Shown here: in pieces, positions 8,297 through 17,136 of the stretch
Layout of the letters: each line of letters opens with the position of its first letter
How positions within the stretch are numbered: the first letter of the stretch is position 1
Source: Microvirga subterranea
GTDB taxonomy: Bacteria > Pseudomonadota > Alphaproteobacteria > Rhizobiales > Beijerinckiaceae
DNA: 64,000 nt
Assembly (NCBI RefSeq): GCF_003350535.1
Contig: NZ_QQBB01000005.1
Coordinates: 310,001-374,000 of the forward strand
Direction of reading: 5' to 3'
Translations under genes and position numbers: made by a program
The notes under the pieces: model-generated
Seen by the model: only the letters and a program-made list of their open reading frames with translations
Database searches by the model: none
Told to the model about the DNA's origin: nothing

Positions 8297-9676
8297 ATGG
8301 CGATTGAGAAACAGATCAGCGGAACCATCGCTGTTCTCGGCGGAGCAGCCGTTGCCGTCGTCGCTGTGCTGCTCGGGGTCCTCTACTGGGAACGGTCCGA
8401 GACGCCGCCTCCGTCCCAGAGTGCGTCGGTGGCTCCGGCCCAACCGGCCCCGGGCCAGGGAGCCTCGTCCCCCGGCGCTCCGGGCCAGCAGGCTGCGCAA
8501 CCAGCCCCGAAGGCGGAAGCCTCCAAGGCTCCCGAGGCCAAGCCCGCCGACGCTCCGGTGGCCCCGTCCTTCGACGTGGTCCGCATCGAGCCCGACGGCG
8601 AGAGCGTGATCGCTGGCCGCGCCGCCCCCGGCGCGACGATCGAGCTGCTGCGCGGCGACCTCGTCCATGCCCGTGCGGCCGCCGATGCCTCGGGCCTCTT
8701 CGCCATCGTGCCGCCGCCGCTGCCGCCCGGCTCGCACCAGATCGCCCTGCAGTCGATCGCGCCGGACGGCACCCGCCAGCGCTCGCGCGAGAGCGTGACC
8801 GTGGTGCTCGATCCGGCCAAGACCCGGCCGCTCGTGGCGCTGACCGCGCCCGACAAGCCCACGGTCCTTCTCTCCAATCCCGAGCCGCCGGAGCAGAAGG
8901 CAGCCCAGGCTCCCGCGCCGGCTCCTGCCCCCGAGACCAAGCCGGCCCCCGAGGCGAAGGCGCCGGAAGCGCCGGCCAAGCCCGCGCCGCAGCAGCAGGC
9001 GAGCGCGTCTCCCGAGACCGTCCCGCCAGCCCCCGCGCCGGCGGAGCCCGCCGCACAGCCGGCCCCGCGGCCCGAGATCAAGATCGTCACCGTCGAGGCG
9101 GAGGACGGAAAGCTCTTCGTGTCCGGCCAGACCGCCGCCGGCGCCACCGTGCGCCTCTACCTCAACGAAAGCTTCGTGGCGCCCGGAGGGGCCGGCAGCG
9201 ACGGCAAGGTGTCCTTCGCCATCGGCAGCGGCGTCCGTCCCGGCGACTACCGGGTGCGCCTCGACGACGTGGATCCGGTCTCCGGCCAGGTGAAGTCGCG
9301 CGCCCAGGTGACCTTCAACGTGCCCGCCCAGGTGGCGACGGCGCCGACGCCGCCTTCGACCCCGGCACCGGCTGCGCCCGAGGTCGCCGCGGCCCCGTCC
9401 GCCCCTGCGACAGCCGGCCTGCCGGCTTCCGCCACCCGGACGGCCTCGGCGGACTCGGTCGTGATCCCGTCCGGCACGGTCGTGATCCCCAACATCAACA
9501 CCACCATCGTGTCGAAGGGCGACAACCTCTGGCGCATCAGCCAGCGGACCTACGGGAAGGGCGTGCGCTACACGGTGATCTACGGCGCGAACCAGGAGCA
9601 GATCCGCAATCCTGACCTGATCTATCCCGGCCAGGTCTTCGTTCTTCCGGGGGAAGAGCCGCAGAAGACCAACTGA
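8297..9676 (+). CDS. LysM peptidoglycan-binding protein with Ig-like repeats
   Basis: About 459 aa. One N-terminal transmembrane segment (GTIAVLGGAAVAVVAVLLGV) anchors it. Long Pro/Ala-rich linkers join two beta-sandwich Ig-like segments: SFDVVRIEPDGESVIAG with GATIELLRGD, and IKIVTVEAEDGKLFVSG with GATVRLYLN. The C-terminus is a LysM domain (VSKGDNLWRISQRTYG ... IYPGQVFVLPG) binding peptidoglycan. It probably tethers the inner membrane to the cell wall. GTG 8285 is an alternative start. The family is widespread in this order, but its role is not established. Confidence 0.88.
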   Translation: MAIEKQISGTIAVLGGAAVAVVAVLLGVLYWERSETPPPSQSASVAPAQPAPGQGASSPGAPGQQAAQPAPKAEASKAPEAKPADAPVAPSFDVVRIEPDGESVIAGRAAPGATIELLRGDLVHARAAADASGLFAIVPPPLPPGSHQIALQSIAPDGTRQRSRESVTVVLDPAKTRPLVALTAPDKPTVLLSNPEPPEQKAAQAPAPAPAPETKPAPEAKAPEAPAKPAPQQQASASPETVPPAPAPAEPAAQPAPRPEIKIVTVEAEDGKLFVSGQTAAGATVRLYLNESFVAPGGAGSDGKVSFAIGSGVRPGDYRVRLDDVDPVSGQVKSRAQVTFNVPAQVATAPTPPSTPAPAAPEVAAAPSAPATAGLPASATRTASADSVVIPSGTVVIPNINTTIVSKGDNLWRISQRTYGKGVRYTVIYGANQEQIRNPDLIYPGQVFVLPGEEPQKTN

Positions 9677-9753
9677 TTAGAGAGGCGGGCAGGGTGAATT
9701 CCCGACTTTAATCATCTATATGCAGGTCCGACAGTTTGATCGGATTCTAAGAA

Positions 9754-11664
9754 ATGTCCCCCTCCAGCGTCCCTGCCGCGAGCGCGCCCGCCTCGCGGTC
9801 CAGCGGTTTGGTCGCCACCATCAAGAAGCTCTGGCCCTATCTCTGGCCGCACGGCCGGCCCGACCTCCAGCGCCGGGTCTTCCTGGCTTTCGGGCTGCTC
9901 CTGGTCGCCAAGGGCGTCACGATGGTCACCCCCTTCGCCTTCAAATGGGCGACCGATGCGCTCGTCGCCGTGACCGGCGCCGCCGGACAGGGGACCGAGG
10001 CGGCGGCGACGGCCGGTTCCTGGCTCTGGCGGGCTCCGGTCCTGCTTACGATTATCTACGGCGTCACCCGCATCCTCATGGCGGTGCTGACCCAGATCCG
10101 CGACGGCCTCTTCGCCAAGGTGGCGATGCACGCGGTGCGCAACCTCGCGCTCCAGACCTTCGAGCACATGCACCGCCTGTCCTTGCGCTTCCACCTGGAG
10201 CGCAAGACCGGCGGCCTGACCCGCGTCCTGGAACGCGGCCGCGAGGGCATCGAGGAGCTGTCCCGTCTCGTCGTGCTCACCCTCGTGCCGACCATCCTCG
10301 AATTCGTGCTGGTGCTCGGGATTTTGGCGTACGAGTTCGACTGGACCTATTCGGCCGTCGTCTTCGTCATGGTGGTGATCTATCTCGGCTATACCTACCA
10401 GGCGACCCAGTGGCGGATCTCGATCCGCAAGCGGATGAACGAGTCCGACACGGACGCCAACACCAAGGCGGTGGATTCGCTCCTCAACTACGAGACCGTG
10501 AAGTATTTCGGAGCCGAGGCCCGGGAGGCCGAGCGCTACGACCGCTCCATGGAGAAATACGAGAAGGCCTCGACCCAGACCTACACGTCGCTCGCGGTGC
10601 TCAATGCGGGTCAGGCAGTGATCTTCTCCATCGGCATGACCATCGTGATGATCCTGGCCGCGCGGGACATCATTGCGGGCCGGGTCTCCATCGGCAGCTT
10701 CGTCCTCGTGAACGCGATGCTGGTTCAGCTCTACATCCCGCTGAACTTCATGGGCATGCTCTACCGCGAGATCAAGCAGGCCCTCATCGACATCGAGGAC
10801 ATGTTCCGGATCATCGAGCGCAATCCCGAGATCGAGGACAGGCCGAACGCCAAGCCGCTCCAGGCCTCGAACGGCGTGGTGCGCTTCGAGGACGTGCATT
10901 TCGCCTACATCCCCGAGCGTCCGATCCTGAAGGGAGTCAGCTTCGAGGTGCCGGCCGGCCACACGGTCGCCATCGTCGGCCCCTCGGGCGCGGGCAAGTC
11001 CACCATCTCGCGCCTGCTGTTCCGGTTCTACGAGCCGACGAGCGGGCGCATCCTCATCGACGGCCAGGACATCGCCGATGTGCAGCAGGCCTCCCTGCGC
11101 AAGGTGATCGGCATGGTTCCGCAGGACACGGTGCTGTTCAACGACACCATCGGCTACAACGTCCAGTACGGCCGCTGGGACGCCTCGGCCGAGGAGGTGA
11201 GGGAGGCGGCGCGCCTCGCCCAGATCGACCGGTTCATCGGCCAGCTGCCCGAAGGGTATGACACGCCGGTGGGCGAGCGCGGGCTGAAGCTTTCCGGCGG
11301 CGAGAAGCAGCGCGTCGCCATCGCCCGCACCATTCTCAAGGGACCGCCGATCCTGGTGCTCGACGAGGCGACCTCGGCGCTGGACACCTTCACCGAGAAG
11401 GAGATCCAGGACGCCCTCGACCGCGTCAGCCGCGGGCGCACCACCCTGGTGATCGCCCACCGGCTCTCCACCGTCATCGGCGCGGACGAGATCATCGTCC
11501 TCGACCAGGGGCGGATCGTCGAGCGCGGCACCCATGCCAGCCTGCTGGCCCAGGGCGGCGTCTATGCGGCCATGTGGAACCGCCAGCGCCAGGTGGACGA
11601 GGCCCGCGAAACCCTCAAGCGGGTCGAGCAGGAAGCGCACAGCGAGGAAAGCGTGGCGGGTTGA
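9754..11664 (+). CDS. Atm1/HMT1-type ABC half-transporter (permease-ATPase fusion)
   Basis: 636 aa. An N-terminal six-helix exporter domain (residues ~40-360) includes the Atm1-like segment NTKAVDSLLNYETVKYFG. The C-terminal nucleotide-binding domain has Walker A GPSGAGKS at ~409, signature LSGGEKQR at ~513, Walker B ILVLDEATSALD at ~533 and H-loop AHRLST. The family exports glutathione-linked sulfur or metal compounds from the cytosol and works as a homodimer. The substrate here is unproven. It lies 54 bases upstream of psd on the same strand. Confidence 0.92.
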   Translation: MSPSSVPAASAPASRSSGLVATIKKLWPYLWPHGRPDLQRRVFLAFGLLLVAKGVTMVTPFAFKWATDALVAVTGAAGQGTEAAATAGSWLWRAPVLLTIIYGVTRILMAVLTQIRDGLFAKVAMHAVRNLALQTFEHMHRLSLRFHLERKTGGLTRVLERGREGIEELSRLVVLTLVPTILEFVLVLGILAYEFDWTYSAVVFVMVVIYLGYTYQATQWRISIRKRMNESDTDANTKAVDSLLNYETVKYFGAEAREAERYDRSMEKYEKASTQTYTSLAVLNAGQAVIFSIGMTIVMILAARDIIAGRVSIGSFVLVNAMLVQLYIPLNFMGMLYREIKQALIDIEDMFRIIERNPEIEDRPNAKPLQASNGVVRFEDVHFAYIPERPILKGVSFEVPAGHTVAIVGPSGAGKSTISRLLFRFYEPTSGRILIDGQDIADVQQASLRKVIGMVPQDTVLFNDTIGYNVQYGRWDASAEEVREAARLAQIDRFIGQLPEGYDTPVGERGLKLSGGEKQRVAIARTILKGPPILVLDEATSALDTFTEKEIQDALDRVSRGRTTLVIAHRLSTVIGADEIIVLDQGRIVERGTHASLLAQGGVYAAMWNRQRQVDEARETLKRVEQEAHSEESVAG

Positions 11665-11718
11665 CGGAACCCGCCCCTCCTGCCATCCCCCTCCCACGAT
11701 CCATCAAGGCCCTGAAGA

Positions 11719-12420
11719 ATGACCGATATCCTCGAATCGATGCGCCGCATCTTCGTCCCGATCCACAAGGAGGGCTATCCCTTCATTCTCATCGCCCTGG
11801 TTGCGACGATCCTGCTGGCCATGCTGTGGTCGCCCCTGGGGTGGATCGGCACGATCCTGACGGTGTGGGTCTGCTATTTCTTCCGCGATCCTCCGCGGGT
11901 CACCCCGATCCGGGACGGCCTCGTGGTCTCGCCGGCCGACGGGCGCGTGAGCCTCATCACCACGGCGGTCCCGCCGGCGGAGCTCGACCTGCCGCAGGAG
12001 CCGATGACCCGCATCTCGGTCTTCATGAACGTGTTCGACTGCCACGTGAATCGCTCGCCCGTCGCAGGCCGGATCACCCAGATCCTCTACACGCCGGGCC
12101 TCTTCCTCAATGCGGAACTCGACAAGGCGAGCGAGGACAACGAGCGCAACGCCCTCGTGATCGAGACCGGCGAAACAAAGATCGGCGTGGTGCAGATCGC
12201 CGGCCTCGTGGCGCGCCGCATCGTGTCCTTCGTGAAGGTCGGCGACACCCTCGGGGCCGGCGAGCGTTTCGGCCTGATCCGCTTCGGTTCCCGCCTCGAC
12301 ATCTACGTGCCGCTCTCGACCCAGGTGCTCGTGGGCCTCGGCCAGACCGCGGTGGCGGGCGAGACTGTCCTGGCCGATCTCACCGCGAAGGAGCCGTCGC
12401 GCCCCTTCCGGGTCGGCTAG
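11719..12420 (+). CDS. psd: phosphatidylserine decarboxylase proenzyme
   Basis: 233 aa, the short alphaproteobacterial type. Decarboxylates phosphatidylserine to phosphatidylethanolamine at the inner membrane. An N-terminal hydrophobic hairpin spans about residues 20-55. [13 protein letters not shown] is the conserved His-containing segment. Self-cleavage is expected in RFGSRLD between Gly190 and Ser191, leaving a pyruvoyl group on the C-terminal alpha chain. pssA, supplying its substrate, begins 45 bases downstream. Confidence 0.95.
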   Translation: MTDILESMRRIFVPIHKEGYPFILIALVATILLAMLWSPLGWIGTILTVWVCYFFRDPPRVTPIRDGLVVSPADGRVSLITTAVPPAELDLPQEPMTRISVFMNVFDCHVNRSPVAGRITQILYTPGLFLNAELDKASEDNERNALVIETGETKIGVVQIAGLVARRIVSFVKVGDTLGAGERFGLIRFGSRLDIYVPLSTQVLVGLGQTAVAGETVLADLTAKEPSRPFRVG

Positions 12421-12464
12421 CGCTCTGGCTTGCCGCTCCCCTGGGCTGACCCTAGTATTTCCGC

Positions 12465-13319
12465 ATGAGTGACCTGTTCCCCCCCTTCGCGCCCGATCCG
12501 GACGAGCCTCGGAGGCGTCTGTTCAAGCCGGTTCCGGTTCGGGTCATCATCCCGAACATCATCACCCTGATCGCCCTCTGCCTCGGCCTGACGGCGATCC
12601 GGCTGGCCTATGAGGGACGCTACGAGCCGGCGGTGATCGCCATCGTGGTGGCGGCCCTCCTCGACGGGGTGGACGGGCGCATCGCCCGGCTTCTCAAGGG
12701 GACCTCGCGCTTCGGCGCCGAGCTCGATTCCCTGGCCGATTTCGTAAATTTCGGCGTCACCCCGGCCCTGATCCTCTACAGCTTCGTGCTGCATGACCTG
12801 AAGGCGCTCGGCTGGATCGTCGTCTTGGTCTTCGCCATCGCGATGGCGCTGCGCCTTGCCCGCTTCAACGCGATGCTGGACGATCCCCACCGGCCGGAAT
12901 GGAAGAAGAACTTCTTCACCGGCATGCCGGCCCCGGCCGGAGCCGTGACGTCGATGCTGCCGCTCTACCTGAGCTTCCTCGGGGTGCCTGTGGAGGCGGC
13001 CGCAGCGCCGGTCGTGCTGGTGTACCTCCTAGGCCTCGCCTTCCTGATGGTGTCCACGATCCCGGTCTATGCGGGAAAGAACATCGGCCGGGTGCCGCGC
13101 CACTGGGTCCTGCCGATCTTCGTGCTGTCCGTCGCTGTGTTCGGGCTCCTGGTCAGCTTCCCGTTCGAGATGCTCACCCTGATCACGGTGCTGTTCCTCG
13201 GCACGATTCCCCTCGGCGTCATGCGCTACCGCAAGCTCGAGCGCATGCATGCCCTGCAACCCGTTCCCGTCGCGACCGAGGCATCGGCGCCGGGAGCCGA
13301 GCCGCCGCCGGCGGCTTGA
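12465..13319 (+). CDS. pssA: CDP-diacylglycerol--serine O-phosphatidyltransferase
   Basis: 284 aa integral membrane enzyme that makes phosphatidylserine from CDP-diacylglycerol and serine. The CDP-alcohol phosphotransferase signature D-G-x2-A-R-x8-G-x3-D-x3-D is complete: DGVDGRIAR, then FGAELDSLAD, at about residues 68-91. Several transmembrane helices follow. The C-terminus is a short Pro/Ala-rich tail. It forms a two-gene pathway unit with psd. Confidence 0.95.
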   Translation: MSDLFPPFAPDPDEPRRRLFKPVPVRVIIPNIITLIALCLGLTAIRLAYEGRYEPAVIAIVVAALLDGVDGRIARLLKGTSRFGAELDSLADFVNFGVTPALILYSFVLHDLKALGWIVVLVFAIAMALRLARFNAMLDDPHRPEWKKNFFTGMPAPAGAVTSMLPLYLSFLGVPVEAAAAPVVLVYLLGLAFLMVSTIPVYAGKNIGRVPRHWVLPIFVLSVAVFGLLVSFPFEMLTLITVLFLGTIPLGVMRYRKLERMHALQPVPVATEASAPGAEPPPAA

Positions 13320-13359
13320 TTCATCGTTCGCCGGTTCCATCTTGTGACCGGCCGACAGT

Positions 13360-13380
13360 GCCGCTTCCTGAGGAGGCGGC
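13360..13380 (+). terminator. possible hairpin after pssA
   Basis: A 9-bp stem (GCCGCTTCC with GGAGGCGGC, one G-T pair) closes a TGA loop, 41 bases after the pssA stop. No T-run follows, so it may be only a weak or rho-assisted terminator. Confidence 0.3.
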
Positions 13381-13431
13381 CTGTTCCCCGTCAGGTCCGG
13401 ACCGGACCTCAAAAGCGTTTGGAGATCGTTC

Positions 13432-14082
13432 GTGGCGTCGTCTTCCGAGGTGTCGAATCCCAGCTGGCGTCCGAAGCTCGTTCTGGCTTCCGCGTCGCCC
13501 CGAAGGCTCGCCCTGCTGCAGCAGGCAGGGATCGAGCCCGATGCGCTCCTGCCGGCGGACGTGGACGAGACGCCCCTGAAGGGCGAGAACGCCAAGGAAC
13601 TGGCCCGGCGCCTGTCGCGACAGAAGGCCGAGATCGCCGCCAGGGTGGCCCGCGGCTCCGACGAGCTGAAGGACGCCTACATCCTGTCCGCCGACACGGT
13701 GGTGCTTGCGGGCGGGCGCATCCTGCCCAAGGCCGAGGTGGTGGACGAGGCGGCGGCCTGCCTACGCCTGCTCTCCGGCCGCGCCCACCGGGTCTACACC
13801 TCGGTCTGCCTCGTGACCCCGAAGGATGCGATTCGCGAGCGTCTCGTGGAGACGCGGGTGCGCTTCAAGCGCCTCTCGCGGGACGAGTTCGAGCGCTACC
13901 TCGCCTCCGGCGAGTGGCGCGGCAAGGCGGGCGGCTACGCGATCCAGGGGCTCGCCGGCACGTTCGTGGTCAAGCTGGTCGGCTCCTACACGAACGTGGT
14001 CGGCCTGCCGCTCTACGAGGCCGTGGCCCTGCTGGACGGGGAGGGCTATCCGGTCCGGTTCACCTGGCTCAACGCGGCCTGA
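13432..14082 (+). CDS. maf: Maf-family nucleotide pyrophosphatase
   Basis: 216 aa. Maf proteins hydrolyse non-canonical or pyrimidine nucleoside triphosphates and affect septum formation. The signature [14 protein letters not shown] lies near the N-terminus, VDETPL and ADTVV are in the middle, and KAGGYAIQG in the C-terminal half. The start is a GTG at 13432 with GGAG 8 bases upstream, and the following residues lead directly into the conserved domain. yacG follows 19 bases later, an arrangement common in alphaproteobacteria. Confidence 0.92.
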   Translation: MASSSEVSNPSWRPKLVLASASPRRLALLQQAGIEPDALLPADVDETPLKGENAKELARRLSRQKAEIAARVARGSDELKDAYILSADTVVLAGGRILPKAEVVDEAAACLRLLSGRAHRVYTSVCLVTPKDAIRERLVETRVRFKRLSRDEFERYLASGEWRGKAGGYAIQGLAGTFVVKLVGSYTNVVGLPLYEAVALLDGEGYPVRFTWLNAA

Positions 14083-14101
14083 CGAGGCAGGAGGGCGCTT
14101 C

Positions 14102-14302
14102 ATGACTCCCGCGAACGAGAACAACCCGCAAGGCGCCGCCGGCAAGTGCCCGATCTGCGGCAAGCCCACGAACCCCGACTACCGCCCGTTCTGCTCGAAG
14201 CGCTGCGCGGACGTGGACCTGAACCGCTGGCTTTCGGGCACATACGCGATCCCCACTGTCGAGGACGACGAGGACGGGAACGAGGGCGATCGCGAGGCGT
14301 GA
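14102..14302 (+). CDS. yacG: DNA gyrase inhibitor YacG, zinc-binding
   Basis: 66 aa. The four-cysteine zinc site is CPICGKPT ... FCSKRCADVDL, followed by NRWLSGTYAIP, all typical of YacG. Homologs bind GyrB and inhibit DNA gyrase. The C-terminal tail is very acidic (VEDDEDGNEGDREA). AGGAGG sits 9 bases before ATG 14102. It is probably cotranscribed with maf. Confidence 0.92.
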   Translation: MTPANENNPQGAAGKCPICGKPTNPDYRPFCSKRCADVDLNRWLSGTYAIPTVEDDEDGNEGDREA

Positions 14303-14334
14303 AAATTTTTCCGCTCCGTCATGTCAGAAGCGGG

Positions 14335-14363
14335 TAGACAGGCGCCGCTGGTCTGACTATACA
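14335..14363 (+). promoter_or_regulatory. sigma70-type promoter of tRNA-Phe
   Basis: TAGACA (14335-14340) and TATACA (14358-14363) are separated by exactly 17 bases. The tRNA begins 39 bases after the -10 box. This is one of the best housekeeping promoter matches in the window. Confidence 0.65.
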
Positions 14364-14402
14364 ACCGGCCTCGACGCGAACAGCCAAGCGCTGACGCCGA
14401 AT

Positions 14403-14478
14403 GCCCAGGTAGCTCAGTTGGTAGAGCATGCGACTGAAAATCGCAGTGTCGGTGGTTCGATTCCGCCCCTGGGCACCA
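14403..14478 (+). tRNA. tRNA-Phe (anticodon GAA)
   Basis: The acceptor stem GCCCAGG/CCTGGGC is followed by an encoded ACCA. The D-arm is AGCTCAGTTGGTAGAGC. The anticodon stem GCGA/TCGC encloses CTGAAAA, giving anticodon GAA. The T-arm has GGTTCGATTCC. Confidence 0.97.
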
Positions 14479-14580
14479 CTCCCCTAAATCAGCTCTGATC
14501 TCAAATCCGCATTCTGAATGCTCGGCTCTCGGCCGCGCTCAGATACCGAGACGTGCGACCTGCGCACTGAAGGCCGCGCG

Positions 14581-15066
14581 CTATCGCTCCGCCCGGCTGG
14601 TCTGAGGAGGCTTGATGCGGGTTCGGGGCGGCAGGACCGTCACGGTGATCTTCTTGGATGCGAGCAGCGGCGCGAAGGGCTTGTGATCCGCGTCCCCCAG
14701 GACAAGCTGCAGCGTGTGCTTGCCGGGCGGAAGGTCGAGGCGCGTCTCGGTCTGTCCGGCGCCGAAATGGAGGTGCTGCTTGTCGGTCGGGATCGGCTCG
14801 TTAGGGTCGATTGTCTCGTCCACATCGACCAGGAGATGGTGGTGCCCCATGTTGGGCGTCTTGTCCCCCGCATGGGTGACGCCCATGTTGCGCAGCCCGA
14901 ACCGCACAGGGAAGCCGCCGCGGATCCGCTGCCCGTCGCGCGGATAGATGATGTAGACGGAGGCGTCCGCTGGCGCCGGGGTCTGCGCCTGCGCCTCCCA
15001 TGGGATCCAACAGGCGCCAATGGCAAATGCGGCGGCAATCATACCCTGGCGGGCGCTGGCATGCAT
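14581..15066 (-). CDS. DUF4399 domain protein, exported
   Basis: 161 aa from the ATG at 15064-15066, with GGAGGAG 8 bases upstream. The signal peptide is AAAFAIGACWIPWEAQAQ. The DUF4399 core shows VYIIYPRDGQRIRGGFPV, NMGHHHLLVDVDE, LPPGKHTLQLVLGDADHKPF and SKKITVTV. The fold is beta-rich, and the histidine-rich HHH stretch could bind metal. It starts 14 bases after the stop of the cyclase-SUMF1 gene, so it should be cotranscribed. Biochemical function unknown. Confidence 0.88.
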   Translation of the reverse strand: MHASARQGMIAAAFAIGACWIPWEAQAQTPAPADASVYIIYPRDGQRIRGGFPVRFGLRNMGVTHAGDKTPNMGHHHLLVDVDETIDPNEPIPTDKQHLHFGAGQTETRLDLPPGKHTLQLVLGDADHKPFAPLLASKKITVTVLPPRTRIKPPQTSRAER

Positions 15067-15080
15067 CGCAGGTCTCCTCC

Positions 15081-16694
15081 CTAAAGCGAACGGGCTACCC
15101 GGAATCCATGGGCCGGATAGCGCACGCCGCTGTCGTAATAGGCCCGGCTCGCGGACCGGGCATAGCTCGCATCGTTCCGCCAGGATCCACCGCGCAGCAC
15201 GTTCTCGCGACAGTTCGGCTCGGTCCAGGCGGACCCGTCGGCCGGAGCGCCGGTGTAGTTCGGATGCCAGCAATCCTCGACCCATTGCGCGACGCTGCCG
15301 ACGAGGTCATGAAGCCCGAGCGGATTGGCCGGGAAGCTGCCGACCGGCGCGGGCTGGCGCGGATCGTAGGCCCCGCCGCAGCCTTTGCAGCTCGCCATCT
15401 TCGGCACGACCTTCTCGCCCCACCAGTAGCGGCTGGTGGTGCCGGCACGGGCGGCATATTCCCACTCGGCCTCGCTCGGCAGGCGATAGTTCTGGCCCGT
15501 GCTATTCGAGAGCCACGCCACGAACTGCTTCGCGTCGGCCCAGCTCAGGTTCCGGGCCGGAGCCGCCGCATTGCCTTCGAGCGCCGCCGTGCAGGCATTC
15601 GCCGCCACGCACTGGTTCCATTCGCCGACCGTGACGGGATACCGCCCCAGGGCGAAGGCGGTGACGCGGACGAGATGAGCGGGCGCCTCGGAGGGATCCT
15701 CGCTGCTCCCCATCCGGAAGCTGCCGCCGGGCAGGCGCACCAGTTCCGGACAGCCCTGGCAGTCGCGCAGGCTCGTTCCTGACTCGGCCGGCTTGCTGAA
15801 AGGCTGCGGGGGCGGAACCGCGGCGACCTGGGTGTTGCCGGCCGGAGCGGTAGCAGCGGGAGCCGCCTGCGGGATCGGGATCGGCAGCACGCCCGAAAGG
15901 GGCGGAGGCGGGGGCGGCAGGCCGGGCGGGTTGGCGGTCGCCTGAGGTGCAGGCTCTGGCGGCGGCGCCGGACTGGCCTGCAACTGCGCCGTGGCAGGAG
16001 CCGGCTGGCTCGCGACGACCTCGGGCGCCACCGCTGATCGTTGCGACAGGAGGACGTAGGATCCCGCTCCCGCCGCGGCCAGCACCGCCACGAGGCTGGC
16101 TGCCACCCGTTTCCATCTGGCATGGGTCGCACGGGAGACGGCGGCCGGGTCGGGCAGGACGCGATAGATGCGCACCGGGTCCGTGATGTTCTTCAGCTTC
16201 TCGTCGCCGAGCGACTGGTAGCCGCAGACCAGCTTGTTCTTGATCTGCTCGTAGACGCCGCCCGAGATGTAGACGCCGCCGGGGTCGGCCATGTTCTCAA
16301 GTCGGGCCGCGATGTTGACGCCGTCGCCATAGACGTCGTCCGGATCGACGATGACGTCGCCGAGGTTCACGCCGATCCGGTAGCGGATCCACTGCTCAGG
16401 CGGCAGCGAGGTGTTTCGCGCGGCCATCGACTGCTGAATCACGATGGCGCAGCGAACGGCCTCAAGGGGACTGTCGAACATGGCCAGGAAGCCGTCGCCC
16501 GTCGTCTTGATCAGGCGGCCGAAATGCTCCTGGATCGTCGGCTCGATCATCTCGCGCCGGTGCCGCTTCAGGCGGGCGAGGGTGCCTTCCTCGTCGAAGC
16601 CCATGAGCCGGCTGTATCCGGCGATGTCGGCCGCAAGAATGGCCGCCAGCCGACGCGGGCTGCCGATGACATGCGATGTGCTCTCTCCGGGCAT
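15081..16694 (-). CDS. class III adenylate/guanylate cyclase fused to a SUMF1-like domain
   Basis: 537 aa. The N-terminal cyclase domain (~15-180) has both metal-binding Asp (D23 in LAADIAGYS, D67 in KTTGDG), the substrate-specifying Lys63 and Asp124, and the transition-state Asn127/Arg131 (GVNIAARLE), so it looks active. A transmembrane helix (~199-217) and a Pro/Ala-rich linker follow. The C-terminal SUMF1/FGE-like domain (~300-537: VRLPGGSFRMGS, LPSEAEWEYAARAG, RGGSWRN) would be periplasmic. The positions of the catalytic FGE cysteines read as non-Cys residues (RNDASYARS), so formylglycine generation is unlikely. It may be a ligand-sensing domain. The ATG at 16694 has GGGAG upstream. Confidence 0.9.
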   Translation of the reverse strand: MPGESTSHVIGSPRRLAAILAADIAGYSRLMGFDEEGTLARLKRHRREMIEPTIQEHFGRLIKTTGDGFLAMFDSPLEAVRCAIVIQQSMAARNTSLPPEQWIRYRIGVNLGDVIVDPDDVYGDGVNIAARLENMADPGGVYISGGVYEQIKNKLVCGYQSLGDEKLKNITDPVRIYRVLPDPAAVSRATHARWKRVAASLVAVLAAAGAGSYVLLSQRSAVAPEVVASQPAPATAQLQASPAPPPEPAPQATANPPGLPPPPPPLSGVLPIPIPQAAPAATAPAGNTQVAAVPPPQPFSKPAESGTSLRDCQGCPELVRLPGGSFRMGSSEDPSEAPAHLVRVTAFALGRYPVTVGEWNQCVAANACTAALEGNAAAPARNLSWADAKQFVAWLSNSTGQNYRLPSEAEWEYAARAGTTSRYWWGEKVVPKMASCKGCGGAYDPRQPAPVGSFPANPLGLHDLVGSVAQWVEDCWHPNYTGAPADGSAWTEPNCRENVLRGGSWRNDASYARSASRAYYDSGVRYPAHGFRVARSL

Positions 16695-16788
16695 GGTAAC
16701 TCCCGATGGCACGACGACATCCTGCGAAGGTACACCCAACTGCACCGTCGAGGCAACGAACGGTCTTGCGCCGCATCCCCTCTTCGGC

Positions 16789-17043
16789 TCAGGTCCCGTC
16801 GTCCTCGGGCTGCGTCTCGAGATTGTCGAGGCACCAGGGCCGCCCGCCCGAGCGCCTCTCCAGCGCCTCCACCCGCCGCAAAAGCTCCGTGGCGAGCGTC
16901 GCCTCTCGCCGGAAGCCCTCATCGCCGGGATCGCTCCCGAGCCGCAGATGCAGGTCGCGCACTCTCGCTTCGAGGGAGCGTCTAAGGACGCCCAGGTGCT
17001 CCTGTTCGATGTCGATCCGCACCGCGGTGCCTGTCGGATTCAT
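16789..17043 (-). CDS. small coiled-coil hypothetical protein
   Basis: 84 aa, no signal peptide, strongly charged. The segment from about residue 15 to 65 is predicted helical, with heptad-like Leu spacing (HLGVLRRSLEARVRDLHLRL ... ATELLRRVEALERR). The ATG at 17043 has GGAG with a 5-base spacer, which supports translation. It lies between the DUF1194 gene and the cyclase-SUMF1 gene on the same strand. No family recognised. Confidence 0.5.
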   Translation of the reverse strand: MNPTGTAVRIDIEQEHLGVLRRSLEARVRDLHLRLGSDPGDEGFRREATLATELLRRVEALERRSGGRPWCLDNLETQPEDDGT

Positions 17044-17136
17044 GCCTACTCCGGATTCAGATGGCCCCGCCGGTCATGGTTTTCCCGGGAGCCTTCTCCC
17101 AGCTCACCGCGTGCGCATCGGCCGAGGCGTCAGGGC

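Noticed and set aside
9712..11697. 661-codon open frame antisense to the Atm1-type transporter
   Set aside because: His/Asp/Glu-rich shadow composition. The sense strand has every ABC transporter motif.
15840..16080. Possible extra small genes in the Pro-rich linker region of the cyclase-SUMF1 gene
   Set aside because: Open frames on both strands here result from GC-rich Pro/Ala coding and have no RBS or domain.
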